From the NCBI GenBank assembly GCA_041591915.1, contig JBFHRB010000085.1, forward strand, positions 1-12,502: a DNA stretch of 12,502 bases, given 5' to 3'. The DNA is from JBFHRB01 sp041591915 (lineage in GTDB: Bacteria; Actinomycetota; Nitriliruptoria; Nitriliruptorales; Nitriliruptoraceae). Below the pieces are notes generated by a model. That model was not told the DNA's origin. It saw nothing but the letters and a program-made list of their open reading frames with translations, and ran no database searches. Position numbers and translations under genes: made by a program. This document shows, piece after piece, positions 1-7,343 of this stretch. Numbering within the stretch: position 1 is the stretch's first letter; each line of letters starts with the position of its first letter.

Positions 1-224
1 ACGCGACCGACGAGGCCAGCCCGGAGCCGACCGAGGAGCCCACGCAGGACCCCGTCGCCGCCGACGACCCCACGGACGAGGCCAGCCCCGGCACGGTCGC
101 CATCGACGACCCTGACGGCGGGTCGGGGGGCCGCAGCGGCCTCATACTCGTCGCCGTGGGCCTGCTCGGGGTCGCCGGGCTGGGCACGGCCGCCGCCAGC
201 GGCGCGCTGGGGAGCCGGCCGTGA
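1..224 (+). CDS. C-terminal part of a membrane-anchored secreted protein (5' end outside window)
   Basis: Frame 3 is open from the left edge to the TGA at 222-224. The visible 73 residues begin with an acidic, Pro/Thr/Asp/Glu-rich linker that contains two copies of the peptide TDEASP. A Gly/Ser stretch and one hydrophobic helix (SGLILVAVGLLGVAGLG and following) come next, and the chain ends with a short tail ending in SRP. This is the usual shape of an extracytoplasmic domain tethered by a flexible linker to a C-terminal transmembrane anchor. No LPXTG-like sorting signal is visible. The functional domain lies upstream of the window, so the activity cannot be named. The 4-nt overlap with the cupredoxin gene suggests cotranscription and perhaps a shared role in copper or envelope redox chemistry. 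A CopC-type copper-binding protein is one guess, with nothing visible to prove it. Confidence 0.8.
   Translation, partial: ATDEASPEPTEEPTQDPVAADDPTDEASPGTVAIDDPDGGSGGRSGLILVAVGLLGVAGLGTAAASGALGSRP
9..88 (+). repeat. In-frame 14-bp direct repeat in the linker of the partial gene
   Basis: The 14-mer GACGAGGCCAGCCC occurs at 9-22 and again at 75-88. The two copies are 66 bp (22 codons) apart in the same frame, and both encode part of TDEASP. This fits a low-complexity linker that grows or shrinks by slippage or recombination. Confidence 0.7.
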
Positions 225-685
225 CGTCCCGGCTCGCCCGCACCGGCACGCTGACCGCGATCGCGGTCGCGGTCGTCGTCGCCATCGGCGTCGGCCTGAT
301 CGGCGATGGGGTGCCGGACGCCGACGCGACCATCACGCTGACGGAGCACGTCGTCGGGATGCCGAACGAGATCGTGGCCGGCGAGGACGACAAGGTCGTG
401 TTCGAGGTGACCAACGTCGGCCACGCCCACCACAACCTCACCGTCTGCGAGCTCGACGAGTCGAACGGCAAGTGCGCGAGCCCGGGCTACTGGCACCGGA
501 TGCTCAAGCGCCCCGAGGACGCCCGCGACCCCTCGTTCTACAAGGACGAGGCCGACTTCCTGGTCATCGGCAAGCGCTGGACGACCTGGGTCGAGTACGA
601 GCTCCCGCCGGGCCGCTACCGCTTCTTCTGCGGCATCGTTGGCCACGCCGAGCAGGGCATGTCGACCGAGGTCACCGTCAGCTGA
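221..685 (+). CDS. Membrane-anchored cupredoxin (type-1 copper protein)
   Basis: This 154-residue protein has an uncleaved-looking N-terminal signal anchor (hydrophobic residues about 10-28), followed by a single cupredoxin beta-barrel outside the membrane. The type-1 copper ligands are recognisable: a His in GHAHHN (most likely H71), then Cys137, His142 and Met147 in the C-terminal loop FFCGIVGHAEQGM, which has the plastocyanin/azurin-type C-x4-H-x4-M spacing. Between the first His and the Cys lies a long charged insertion (about residues 76-118). It carries two extra cysteines, C76 and C85, which could form a disulfide. The GTG start at 221 is preceded by GGGGAG (209-214) at 6-nt spacing and overlaps the upstream stop by 4 nt, so translation is probably coupled. 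The likely role is small electron carrier or copper binding at the cell surface. The redox partner is not identifiable here. Confidence 0.88.
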   Translation: MTSRLARTGTLTAIAVAVVVAIGVGLIGDGVPDADATITLTEHVVGMPNEIVAGEDDKVVFEVTNVGHAHHNLTVCELDESNGKCASPGYWHRMLKRPEDARDPSFYKDEADFLVIGKRWTTWVEYELPPGRYRFFCGIVGHAEQGMSTEVTVS

Positions 686-789
686 CGGCCGCCGGCCCGG
701 CACGGCACGCCGCCGGCACCCGCCGACGCGCCTCGGCCCGCTCACTACGCTCCCGGCACCGCTGACGCTGCTGCCCGGGAGTCGCACTC

Positions 790-2397
<1,608 letters not shown>

Positions 2398-2414
2398 CGC
2401 CACGGAGGCCCGCC

Positions 2415-3212
2415 GTGTCCGACTCCCCCGTCACCACCACGCGCGACGACCGCGGCGTCGCCACCGTCACGCTCGCTCGGCCCGAGGTCCGCAACGCGTT
2501 CGGCCCCGAGATGATGGACGCCATCCGCGGGGCCTTCGACGCCCTGCGCGAGGACGACGACGTCCGCTGTGTCGTGCTGACCGGCGAGGGCAAGGCCTTC
2601 TCCGCCGGCGCGGACCTCAACTGGATGAAGTCGATGGCGCAGTACACGTTCGAGGAGAACGTCGCCGACTCGCGCCAGCTCGAGCAGCTCTTCCGCACGG
2701 TCGACTCCTTCCCGCGCCCCGTGGTCGCGCGTGTCAACGGACACGCCCTCGGCGGCGCGACCGGGCTGATCGCGTGCGTCGACATCGCGGTCGCGGTGCG
2801 CGGGGCGAAACTCGGGTTCACGGAGGCGCGCCTCGGCCTCGCCCCGGCGGTCATCTCGGCCTACGTCCAGCCGAAGATCGGCTACTCCAACGCGCGCCGC
2901 TACTTCCTCACGGGCGAGGTGTTCGACGCCGACCGCGCCTACGACCTCGGGCTCGTCCACGAGGTCTGCGACCCCGACGACCTCGACGCGACGACCGAGC
3001 GGGTCGTGGGCGAGGTCCTCGCCGCAGGCCCGACGGCGCAGACCGCGATCAAGCGCCTGATCCGCGAGGTCGAGGACGCCGCCCCGGACCTCGAAGCCGT
3101 GGCCGAGCTGACCATCCCGGTGATCTCCCGACTCCGGGCCTCGGAGGAGGGACAGGAGGGCATGGGCGCGTTCTTCGACAAGCGTCGGCCGGCCTGGCAC
3201 CCCGACGCCTGA
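2415..3212 (+). CDS. liuC: Methylglutaconyl-CoA hydratase (enoyl-CoA hydratase/isomerase family)
   Basis: This 265-residue crotonase-fold enzyme is predicted to hydrate 3-methylglutaconyl-CoA, the MccAB product, to HMG-CoA. The first oxyanion-hole and CoA-binding segment is FSAGADLNWMK (residues 62-72), a hallmark of the LiuC group. The second is GHALGGATGLIACVDIAVA (109-127). The catalytic glutamate equivalent to crotonase Glu164 is E137 in FTEARLGL. The position equivalent to Glu144 is G117, which appears usual for LiuC-type hydratases. The GTG at 2415 is chosen because GGAGG lies at 2404-2408 with 6-nt spacing and it falls just after the mccB stop. The frame stays open further upstream, but that part only shadows mccB. 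The gene ends 36 bp before a convergent histidine kinase gene. A generic short-chain enoyl-CoA hydratase is the alternative, less likely given the neighbours. Confidence 0.92.
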   Translation: MSDSPVTTTRDDRGVATVTLARPEVRNAFGPEMMDAIRGAFDALREDDDVRCVVLTGEGKAFSAGADLNWMKSMAQYTFEENVADSRQLEQLFRTVDSFPRPVVARVNGHALGGATGLIACVDIAVAVRGAKLGFTEARLGLAPAVISAYVQPKIGYSNARRYFLTGEVFDADRAYDLGLVHEVCDPDDLDATTERVVGEVLAAGPTAQTAIKRLIREVEDAAPDLEAVAELTIPVISRLRASEEGQEGMGAFFDKRRPAWHPDA

Positions 3213-3217
3213 CGCCA

Positions 3218-3238
3218 GCGCGGGGCACCGGGCCGCGC
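3218..3238. terminator. Candidate terminator between convergent liuC and histidine kinase genes
   Basis: GCGCGG (3218-3223) and CCGCGC (3233-3238) form a 6-bp GC stem around a 9-nt loop in the 36-bp gap between two convergent stop codons. There is no T-tract on either side, as is common in high-GC genomes. It could serve both genes. Confidence 0.35.
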
Positions 3239-3248
3239 CGGAGCATGC

Positions 3249-5951
3249 CTAGCCCGCGTCCTCGGACAACGCGTCCTGCGCGGCCGCGGCCTCGACCGGG
3301 TCGTTCTCGTGCTCGGAGAGGTCCACCACGCGTGGGCCGGCGATGTCGGGGATCCAGCAGCGGAACGAGGCGCCGCCCGTGGCCGAGTCCTCGACCCAGA
3401 TCCGCCCCCCGTGGGCGTTGACCAGGATGCTGCAGACGTGCAGGCCGAGGCCCACGCCCTTGGACCGTTGCGGGGCAGGGCCCGCCTGCGCGAAGGCCGC
3501 GAAGATGCGCTCGCGCTCGTCGGGCGGGACACCCTGGCCGTCGTCGTCGATGGCGATCGTCACCGCCCCCGGCTCCGGCATGATCTGCACCCGGACCTCG
3601 GTCCCGCGCGGTGCGTGCTTCGCGGCGTTGATGACCAGGTTCTCGATCACGCGCTCGAGCTTCGCCGGGTCGAGCTGGGCGACGCGGCTCTCGCCGTGCA
3701 CGGTGACGGGGATGCTCCGCGGGACGTCCATCTCGCGCACGACGCGATCGATGAACGGGATGACGTCGACGTCACGGCGGTCGAGCTCGAGGAGGCCGAA
3801 CGAGTCCCGCTCGATGTCGAGGAGGTCGGCGATCATGCGGTCCATGCGCCTGGCACTTCGCAGGACGCGGGACAACAGGTCGGCGCGACGGTCGTTGTCG
3901 AGCTCCTCGTTGCGCAGCAACAGCGTCTCCGCGATGCCCGCGAGCGCGGCGATCGGCGTGCGCAGGTCGTGCGAGAGCGCCGCGAGCAGTCCGCTCTTCA
4001 GCGCATCCGAGGCCTCGACCGCCACCCGCCGCTCGAGCTCGCCCGCGTACCGCCGCGCGATGGCCAGCGCCTGCGCCGCGAACGCCGCCAGCGACGCGGC
4101 CGTCGCGCGGTCGACCTCGTCGAACGGGGCGGCCCCGCGCCGGTGGGTCAGGTAGAGCAGCCCCAGCGTCGTCCCACCACGCCGGATGGGCACGGCGAGG
4201 AAGCCGTCCTCCAGCGCCGGCACGCCGAGCGCCTCCATCGCGACGCGCCCCGCCGGATGGCCGGCCGCGAGTGCGGCGAGGTCGATCTCGATCGCCTCGT
4301 CGAGGTCGTGGTCGATCGGCCCGACGTGGACCAGGCGCTCCATCCGCCCGTCGTCGTCGAGCACCCCGATGACGGCATGGCGGCAGCGGATGATCTGGCG
4401 CGCCGACTCGACGACGCTCTTCAGGATCGTGTCCACGTCGAGCGTGCCGGCGATCGTCTCGGCCACGTGCGCGAGGGCATCGAGCTGGTCGGCACGCCGC
4501 TGCTCGCGCTCGAGCGCCCGCTCGAGCGAGGTGACGTCGCGCACGACGGCGACGAACTGGCGACGACGCTCGAGCTCGACCTCGCGGATGGCGACGTCGA
4601 CGCGGCGCAGCTCGCCCTGCTTGGTGCGGATCGACAACGCGAAGCGGTCGCTGCGACGCTCCCCGACCCGCAACTCGTACGCGCGCCGCTCGGCGAGGAC
4701 GCGATCCCGCGGCTCGACCAGCTCGACGATGCTCGACTTGCCGAGCAGCTCCTCGCGGGCGTAGCCGGACAGCAGGCACAGGGCGTCGTTGACGTACGAG
4801 ATCCCGTTGCCGTCACCGATCGCGATCCCCTCGCCCAGGTCGCTGATGGCGGACAACATCGCCGACGAGCGGCGCCGTACGGCGTCGAGGTCGCTCGCGT
4901 AGCCGGCGCGCTCGAGGAACGCCCCGGCCACCGCGGCGAACTGCTCGAGCCGCCGCACCTCGGGTTGACCGAGGATGGGTGTCACGTTGCCCGTGACGAC
5001 GGCGAGGACGCCCTCGGCCTCGGCATCGCCCACGCGCATCGGGACCAGGACCATCGCGTTGGACCCGTCCACGTCGATGATGCGCCGCGCTCGCACACGG
5101 GCCATCGACGGCAGCGACTGCTGCAGGTGGATGCTCGGCCACCGGTGTTCGGCGAGCACGTTGTTCTCGTCGTCGACCAGCTTCGCGCCGTCGGCCCCCA
5201 CGAGGCGCGCGGCCCACTCGACGACGACCCGCGCGACGGTCTCCGGGTCCGGGTCGATGGCCAGCAGGTTCTCGAGGGCCTCGCGGTGCGCTGCCTCCTC
5301 GCTCGCAGCCCAGCGGGCCCGCAGCCACGGCGGGGCGACGATCGCGTGGTAGAGCGTCGCCACGGTCAGCGCGCCGATGGCCTGGCTGACGAGGAGGTAG
5401 CTGTCGCCGGGCAGCAGCTGCATCCCGAACCAGTAGGACGCCGTCGCCATCGCCATCATCACGAAGCCGGCACCGAACAGCCGCAGTCGGGCCTTCTGCA
5501 CGGCAGGCCGGCGCCGGGCCGTCACCAGGAACTGCACACCGGCTTCGAGGACGAGGGCCATCCAGACCGTCACGACGACCGTGCCGCGCCAGCCACCCAG
5601 CGCGGGGAGGTCAGCTGCTGGGGGTGAGCGGAAGAGGGTCGGGACGACGCTCGCGGCGACGACGATCCACACCAGGTGCCGGGCGCGCCTGCTCATGGGC
5701 AGGAAGCGGCCGCGGAACGCGACGATGGCGGGTCCCGACGCCGCGAACGCGAGGACGCGGAGGTGTCGCAATCCGGGCGCCTCGACGCCGTAGGCATCCA
5801 GCCCGAAGGCCATGCCGGCCACGCCGAGGGCCCCGAGTGCAGCCACGAGCGGCAGCCGACCCCGGCGGCGTCGCCGCCAGCTCATCACGCCCGCGACCAG
5901 GGCGAAGCCGGCGAGGAGGCCACCCAGGAACATGGCCACCTGGCCCCCCAT
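3249..5951 (-). CDS. Seven-helix membrane sensor histidine kinase with GAF-PAS-GAF sensory domains
   Basis: Signal-transducing kinase of about 900 residues. The N-terminal 205 residues contain about seven hydrophobic helices (roughly 3-25, 34-57, 62-82, 89-107, 125-147, 156-178, 188-206) with little extracytoplasmic loop. A GAF-like domain (about 220-350), a PAS domain (about 355-475; GISYVNDALCLLSGY) and a second GAF domain (about 490-635) follow. The kinase core has an H-box ALSHDLRTPIAAL with phospho-acceptor His about 661, then the N-box ENLVINAAKHAP, the G1 box DDDGQGVP, the F-box FAAFAQAG and the G2 box GVGLGLHVC. All catalytic boxes look intact. There is no receiver domain and no response regulator in the window, so the partner lies elsewhere. 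ATG at 5951 was preferred over an in-frame TTG at 5963, which would add four residues; neither has a strong ribosome-binding site. The ligand is unknown. It stands next to a mechanosensitive channel gene on the same strand, about 195 bp downstream of it. Confidence 0.93.
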   Translation of the reverse strand: MGGQVAMFLGGLLAGFALVAGVMSWRRRRRGRLPLVAALGALGVAGMAFGLDAYGVEAPGLRHLRVLAFAASGPAIVAFRGRFLPMSRRARHLVWIVVAASVVPTLFRSPPAADLPALGGWRGTVVVTVWMALVLEAGVQFLVTARRRPAVQKARLRLFGAGFVMMAMATASYWFGMQLLPGDSYLLVSQAIGALTVATLYHAIVAPPWLRARWAASEEAAHREALENLLAIDPDPETVARVVVEWAARLVGADGAKLVDDENNVLAEHRWPSIHLQQSLPSMARVRARRIIDVDGSNAMVLVPMRVGDAEAEGVLAVVTGNVTPILGQPEVRRLEQFAAVAGAFLERAGYASDLDAVRRRSSAMLSAISDLGEGIAIGDGNGISYVNDALCLLSGYAREELLGKSSIVELVEPRDRVLAERRAYELRVGERRSDRFALSIRTKQGELRRVDVAIREVELERRRQFVAVVRDVTSLERALEREQRRADQLDALAHVAETIAGTLDVDTILKSVVESARQIIRCRHAVIGVLDDDGRMERLVHVGPIDHDLDEAIEIDLAALAAGHPAGRVAMEALGVPALEDGFLAVPIRRGGTTLGLLYLTHRRGAAPFDEVDRATAASLAAFAAQALAIARRYAGELERRVAVEASDALKSGLLAALSHDLRTPIAALAGIAETLLLRNEELDNDRRADLLSRVLRSARRMDRMIADLLDIERDSFGLLELDRRDVDVIPFIDRVVREMDVPRSIPVTVHGESRVAQLDPAKLERVIENLVINAAKHAPRGTEVRVQIMPEPGAVTIAIDDDGQGVPPDERERIFAAFAQAGPAPQRSKGVGLGLHVCSILVNAHGGRIWVEDSATGGASFRCWIPDIAGPRVVDLSEHENDPVEAAAAQDALSEDAG

Positions 5952-6009
5952 GGAGAGACCCAACCTGAACCCCCCATTCGTGCCGGTCGTCTGGCCGATC
6001 CGCCAGTGA

Positions 6010-6032
6010 CGATACGCGGTCGGGGCGTATCG
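6010..6032. promoter_or_regulatory. Perfect 8-bp dyad upstream of the histidine kinase gene
   Basis: CGATACGC (6010-6017), a 7-nt spacer and GCGTATCG (6025-6032) form a perfect inverted repeat in the spacer upstream of the kinase start. It overlaps the possible -10 element at 6028-6033, so an operator that blocks or recruits polymerase is a reasonable reading. A hairpin in the 5' leader is the alternative. Confidence 0.45.
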
Positions 6033-6056
6033 GTGGGTGACCCGGGCGGGCTAAAC
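6028..6056 (-). promoter_or_regulatory. Possible alternative-sigma (FliA/WhiG-like) promoter of the histidine kinase gene
   Basis: Read on the minus strand, GTTTA (from TAAAC at 6052-6056) is followed 18 nt later by CCGATA (from TATCGG at 6028-6033). This lies about 75 bp before the kinase start. CCGATA is the core -10 of sigma-28/WhiG-type promoters. The upstream element and spacing match the TAAA-N15/16 consensus only loosely, so this is tentative. Confidence 0.3.
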
Positions 6057-6073
6057 CTGGAGGTGTGCGACGC

Positions 6074-6098
6074 CGCCTCTACGTAGTGCGTAGGGGCG
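6074..6098. terminator. 10-bp stem-loop downstream of the MscS-type gene
   Basis: CGCCTCTACG (6074-6083), loop TAGTG and CGTAGGGGCG (6089-6098) form a stem with a single imperfect pair. It lies about 50 bp past the channel stop codon and could terminate that transcript. The imperfect pair is a G-U wobble in plus-strand RNA but an A-C mismatch in minus-strand RNA. That is a slight argument that the RNA, if any, comes from the plus strand. A weaker stem, GCCGGG/CCCGGC (6106-6111 and 6125-6130), sits between it and the gene. Confidence 0.35.
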
Positions 6099-6146
6099 AC
6101 GGAGCGCCGGGATGAGCGGGCATACCCGGCATTCCGACGGGTCGGG

Positions 6147-7106
6147 CTAGCTCACGTCGGTCGCGGCGCCGACGTGGCCGTTGCCGGCTCCGTTGGACGA
6201 GTTCGCGCCAGCCGGTCGGGCAGCGAAGAGATCCGTGAAGGACGCGCCGGCGTCCAGCGTGACGATGTCGAACGGGATGTCGATGCTGGCCTCGTCGAAC
6301 GCGGCCTTGACGTGCTCGACGACCTGGTCCTGCACGCGGCGGATCTCCGCCTGGCGACTCCCGGTCCAGTAGCGCAGGTCGAGGTTGATCGACGACGCGC
6401 CGAACTCGACGAAGTAGGCCTGTGGCTCCGGGTCGTCGATGACGCCGTCGATCGTTCGCAGCGTGTCGAGCGCGACGTCGCGGGCACGGGCGAGGTCGGT
6501 GTCGTAGCTCACGCCCACCACGAGGCTGCTCCGCACCCTGTCGTCGGCCGTCTGGACCTCGATGGCGTTCGTGTAGACGTCCTTGTTGGGCACGACGACC
6601 AGTCGACCGTCGAACGTCTTGATCTGGGTCTCGCGGATCGTGATCGCCTCGACCGTGCCCTTGATGCCGTTGACCTCGATCTGGTCGCCCGACGTGAAGG
6701 GTTGGCGGAAGATGAGCAGGATCCCCGAGAGCAGGTTGCTGAGGATGTCCTGGAAGGCGAACCCGGCAGCGACCGTGAGCAGCCCCAGCCCACCGAGGGC
6801 CGTCGCCACGTCGACGCTGGGGAAGGCGATGGGGATGGCGATGGCGAGACCGGCCACCACGAACGCCGCGTAGGCGAGCGTCGAGAACACCCGGCCGAAG
6901 CTCGGGGTCTTCAGCTCGCCCAGACGCGGTCGCAGGATCCTGCGGGCGAGGCGTCCGAGCACGACGAACACGGCCAGCACGACCAGCGCGATCGCGATCT
7001 TGGGCGCGAGCGCCGCTGCGGTCTGGAGCATGCCCTCGATCGAGTCGAGGATGCGCGCGACCGGCGAGACGTCGACGCTGCTATCGGCGGACTGGGCGAT
7101 GACCAC
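6147..7106 (-). CDS. MscS-family small-conductance mechanosensitive channel
   Basis: Tension-gated channel of 319 residues that releases small solutes on hypo-osmotic shock. Three hydrophobic helices are visible at about 35-58, 73-95 and 100-132. The third runs into the family signature: a Gly/Ala-rich pore helix with AAGFAFQDILSNLLSG, then IFRQPFTSGDQIEV, GIKGTVEAITIRETQIKTFD and VVVPNKDVYTNAI. The MscS middle beta-domain and the alpha/beta C-terminal domain follow. The tail ends with a Gly/Asn/Ala-rich stretch. The start is the GTG at 7106, preceded by GGAGG (7113-7117) at 6-nt spacing. The same frame stays open far upstream, but that stretch is antisense to mccA and carries no recognisable domain. 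The gene is divergent from mccA across a 237-bp regulatory spacer. Size and topology match the short MscS/YnaI-like class without long N-terminal extensions. Confidence 0.95.
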   Translation of the reverse strand: MVIAQSADSSVDVSPVARILDSIEGMLQTAAALAPKIAIALVVLAVFVVLGRLARRILRPRLGELKTPSFGRVFSTLAYAAFVVAGLAIAIPIAFPSVDVATALGGLGLLTVAAGFAFQDILSNLLSGILLIFRQPFTSGDQIEVNGIKGTVEAITIRETQIKTFDGRLVVVPNKDVYTNAIEVQTADDRVRSSLVVGVSYDTDLARARDVALDTLRTIDGVIDDPEPQAYFVEFGASSINLDLRYWTGSRQAEIRRVQDQVVEHVKAAFDEASIDIPFDIVTLDAGASFTDLFAARPAGANSSNGAGNGHVGAATDVS

Positions 7107-7132
7107 GTGCTGCCTCCGGTGGGGCAAGGGAC

Positions 7133-7296
7133 GTTCGGGCAGCCGACGGCCAGCCCGCTCTCTCATGAGGTTCGGGCAGGGTGGGACGGGCGGACCCCTC
7201 GCAGACCCGTCCGAACGGGAGGTCCTCGGCCTCCCGACCCGACCGTTCGGACGGGGTGGCGTGCGCTTCCTGCAACCCCTCCGGGAGCCCCCGAAC
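7133..7296. promoter_or_regulatory. Cluster of five GTTCGG elements between the divergent channel and mccA genes
   Basis: GTTCGG occurs on the plus strand at 7133-7138, 7170-7175 and 7245-7250. Its complement CCGAAC occurs at 7211-7216 and 7291-7296. The first two copies extend to a 10-bp direct repeat, GTTCGGGCAG (7133-7142 and 7170-7179). Rough base-composition reasoning gives well under one expected hexamer in this 237-bp spacer, so the cluster is probably a regulator-binding array. Confidence 0.5.
7206..7255. promoter_or_regulatory. Paired operator-like dyads (13-bp inverted repeat) upstream of mccA
   Basis: CCCGTCCGAACGG (7206-7218) and CCGTTCGGACGGG (7243-7255) are exact reverse complements. 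Each 12-bp core (CCGTCCGAACGG and CCGTTCGGACGG) is itself almost palindromic, with five of six base pairs matched. Their centres are 36 bp apart. Between them, CGGGAGG/CCTCCCG (7216-7222 and 7230-7236) adds a nested dyad. Short GC-rich palindromes of this kind are typical of TetR-family operators, which often control acyl-CoA catabolism. No regulator gene is in the window. A large hairpin in an RNA is the alternative reading. Confidence 0.55.
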
Positions 7297-7314
7297 CGCC
7301 CACATCGAGGCTGG

Positions 7315-7320
7315 TAGCGT
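7315..7320 (+). promoter_or_regulatory. Weak candidate -10 box for mccA
   Basis: TAGCGT fits the actinobacterial TANNNT -10 pattern. It would start transcription about 15-18 nt before the GGGAGG ribosome-binding site (7331-7336). No clear -35 element is visible. Confidence 0.25.
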
Positions 7321-7343
7321 CCGGGCCGTCGGGAGGCGGCACC

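Noticed and set aside
686..789. GCCGGC repeats (691-696 and 712-717) and a TACGCT hexamer (746-751) upstream of mccB
   Set aside because: GCCGGC is self-complementary and frequent in high-GC DNA, the loop is 15 nt, and no -35 accompanies the hexamer. Not enough to call a terminator or promoter.
2763..2765. Missing crotonase Glu144-type residue in the hydratase (Gly at residue 117)
   Set aside because: As far as I know the GGATG/GGGVG-type loop without this Glu is common in LiuC-like methylglutaconyl-CoA hydratases, and the second Glu is kept, so it is not evidence of inactivation.
3309..5627. Plus-strand open frame of 772 codons antisense to the histidine kinase gene
   Set aside because: It is rich in Arg/Asp/Val/Glu with no recognisable domain, and lies exactly opposite a gene with intact kinase motifs. 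Long antisense frames are expected where third positions are almost all G or C.
5952..6146. Resemblance of GGGCTAAACC and nearby bases to parts of a cyclic-di-GMP riboswitch
   Set aside because: The conserved GEMM core around the tetraloop and its receptor could not be assembled in either orientation, so the match is superficial.
7162..7169. CTCATGAG perfect 8-bp palindrome in the mscS/mccA spacer
   Set aside because: Too short and single-copy to separate from chance; it is not part of the repeated GTTCGG array.
6174..7343. Upstream extension of mccA in frame across the mscS gene
   Set aside because: The biotin-carboxylase N-terminus (KVLIANRGE) follows the GTG at 7344, which has its own ribosome-binding site. 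The upstream stretch is antisense to mscS.
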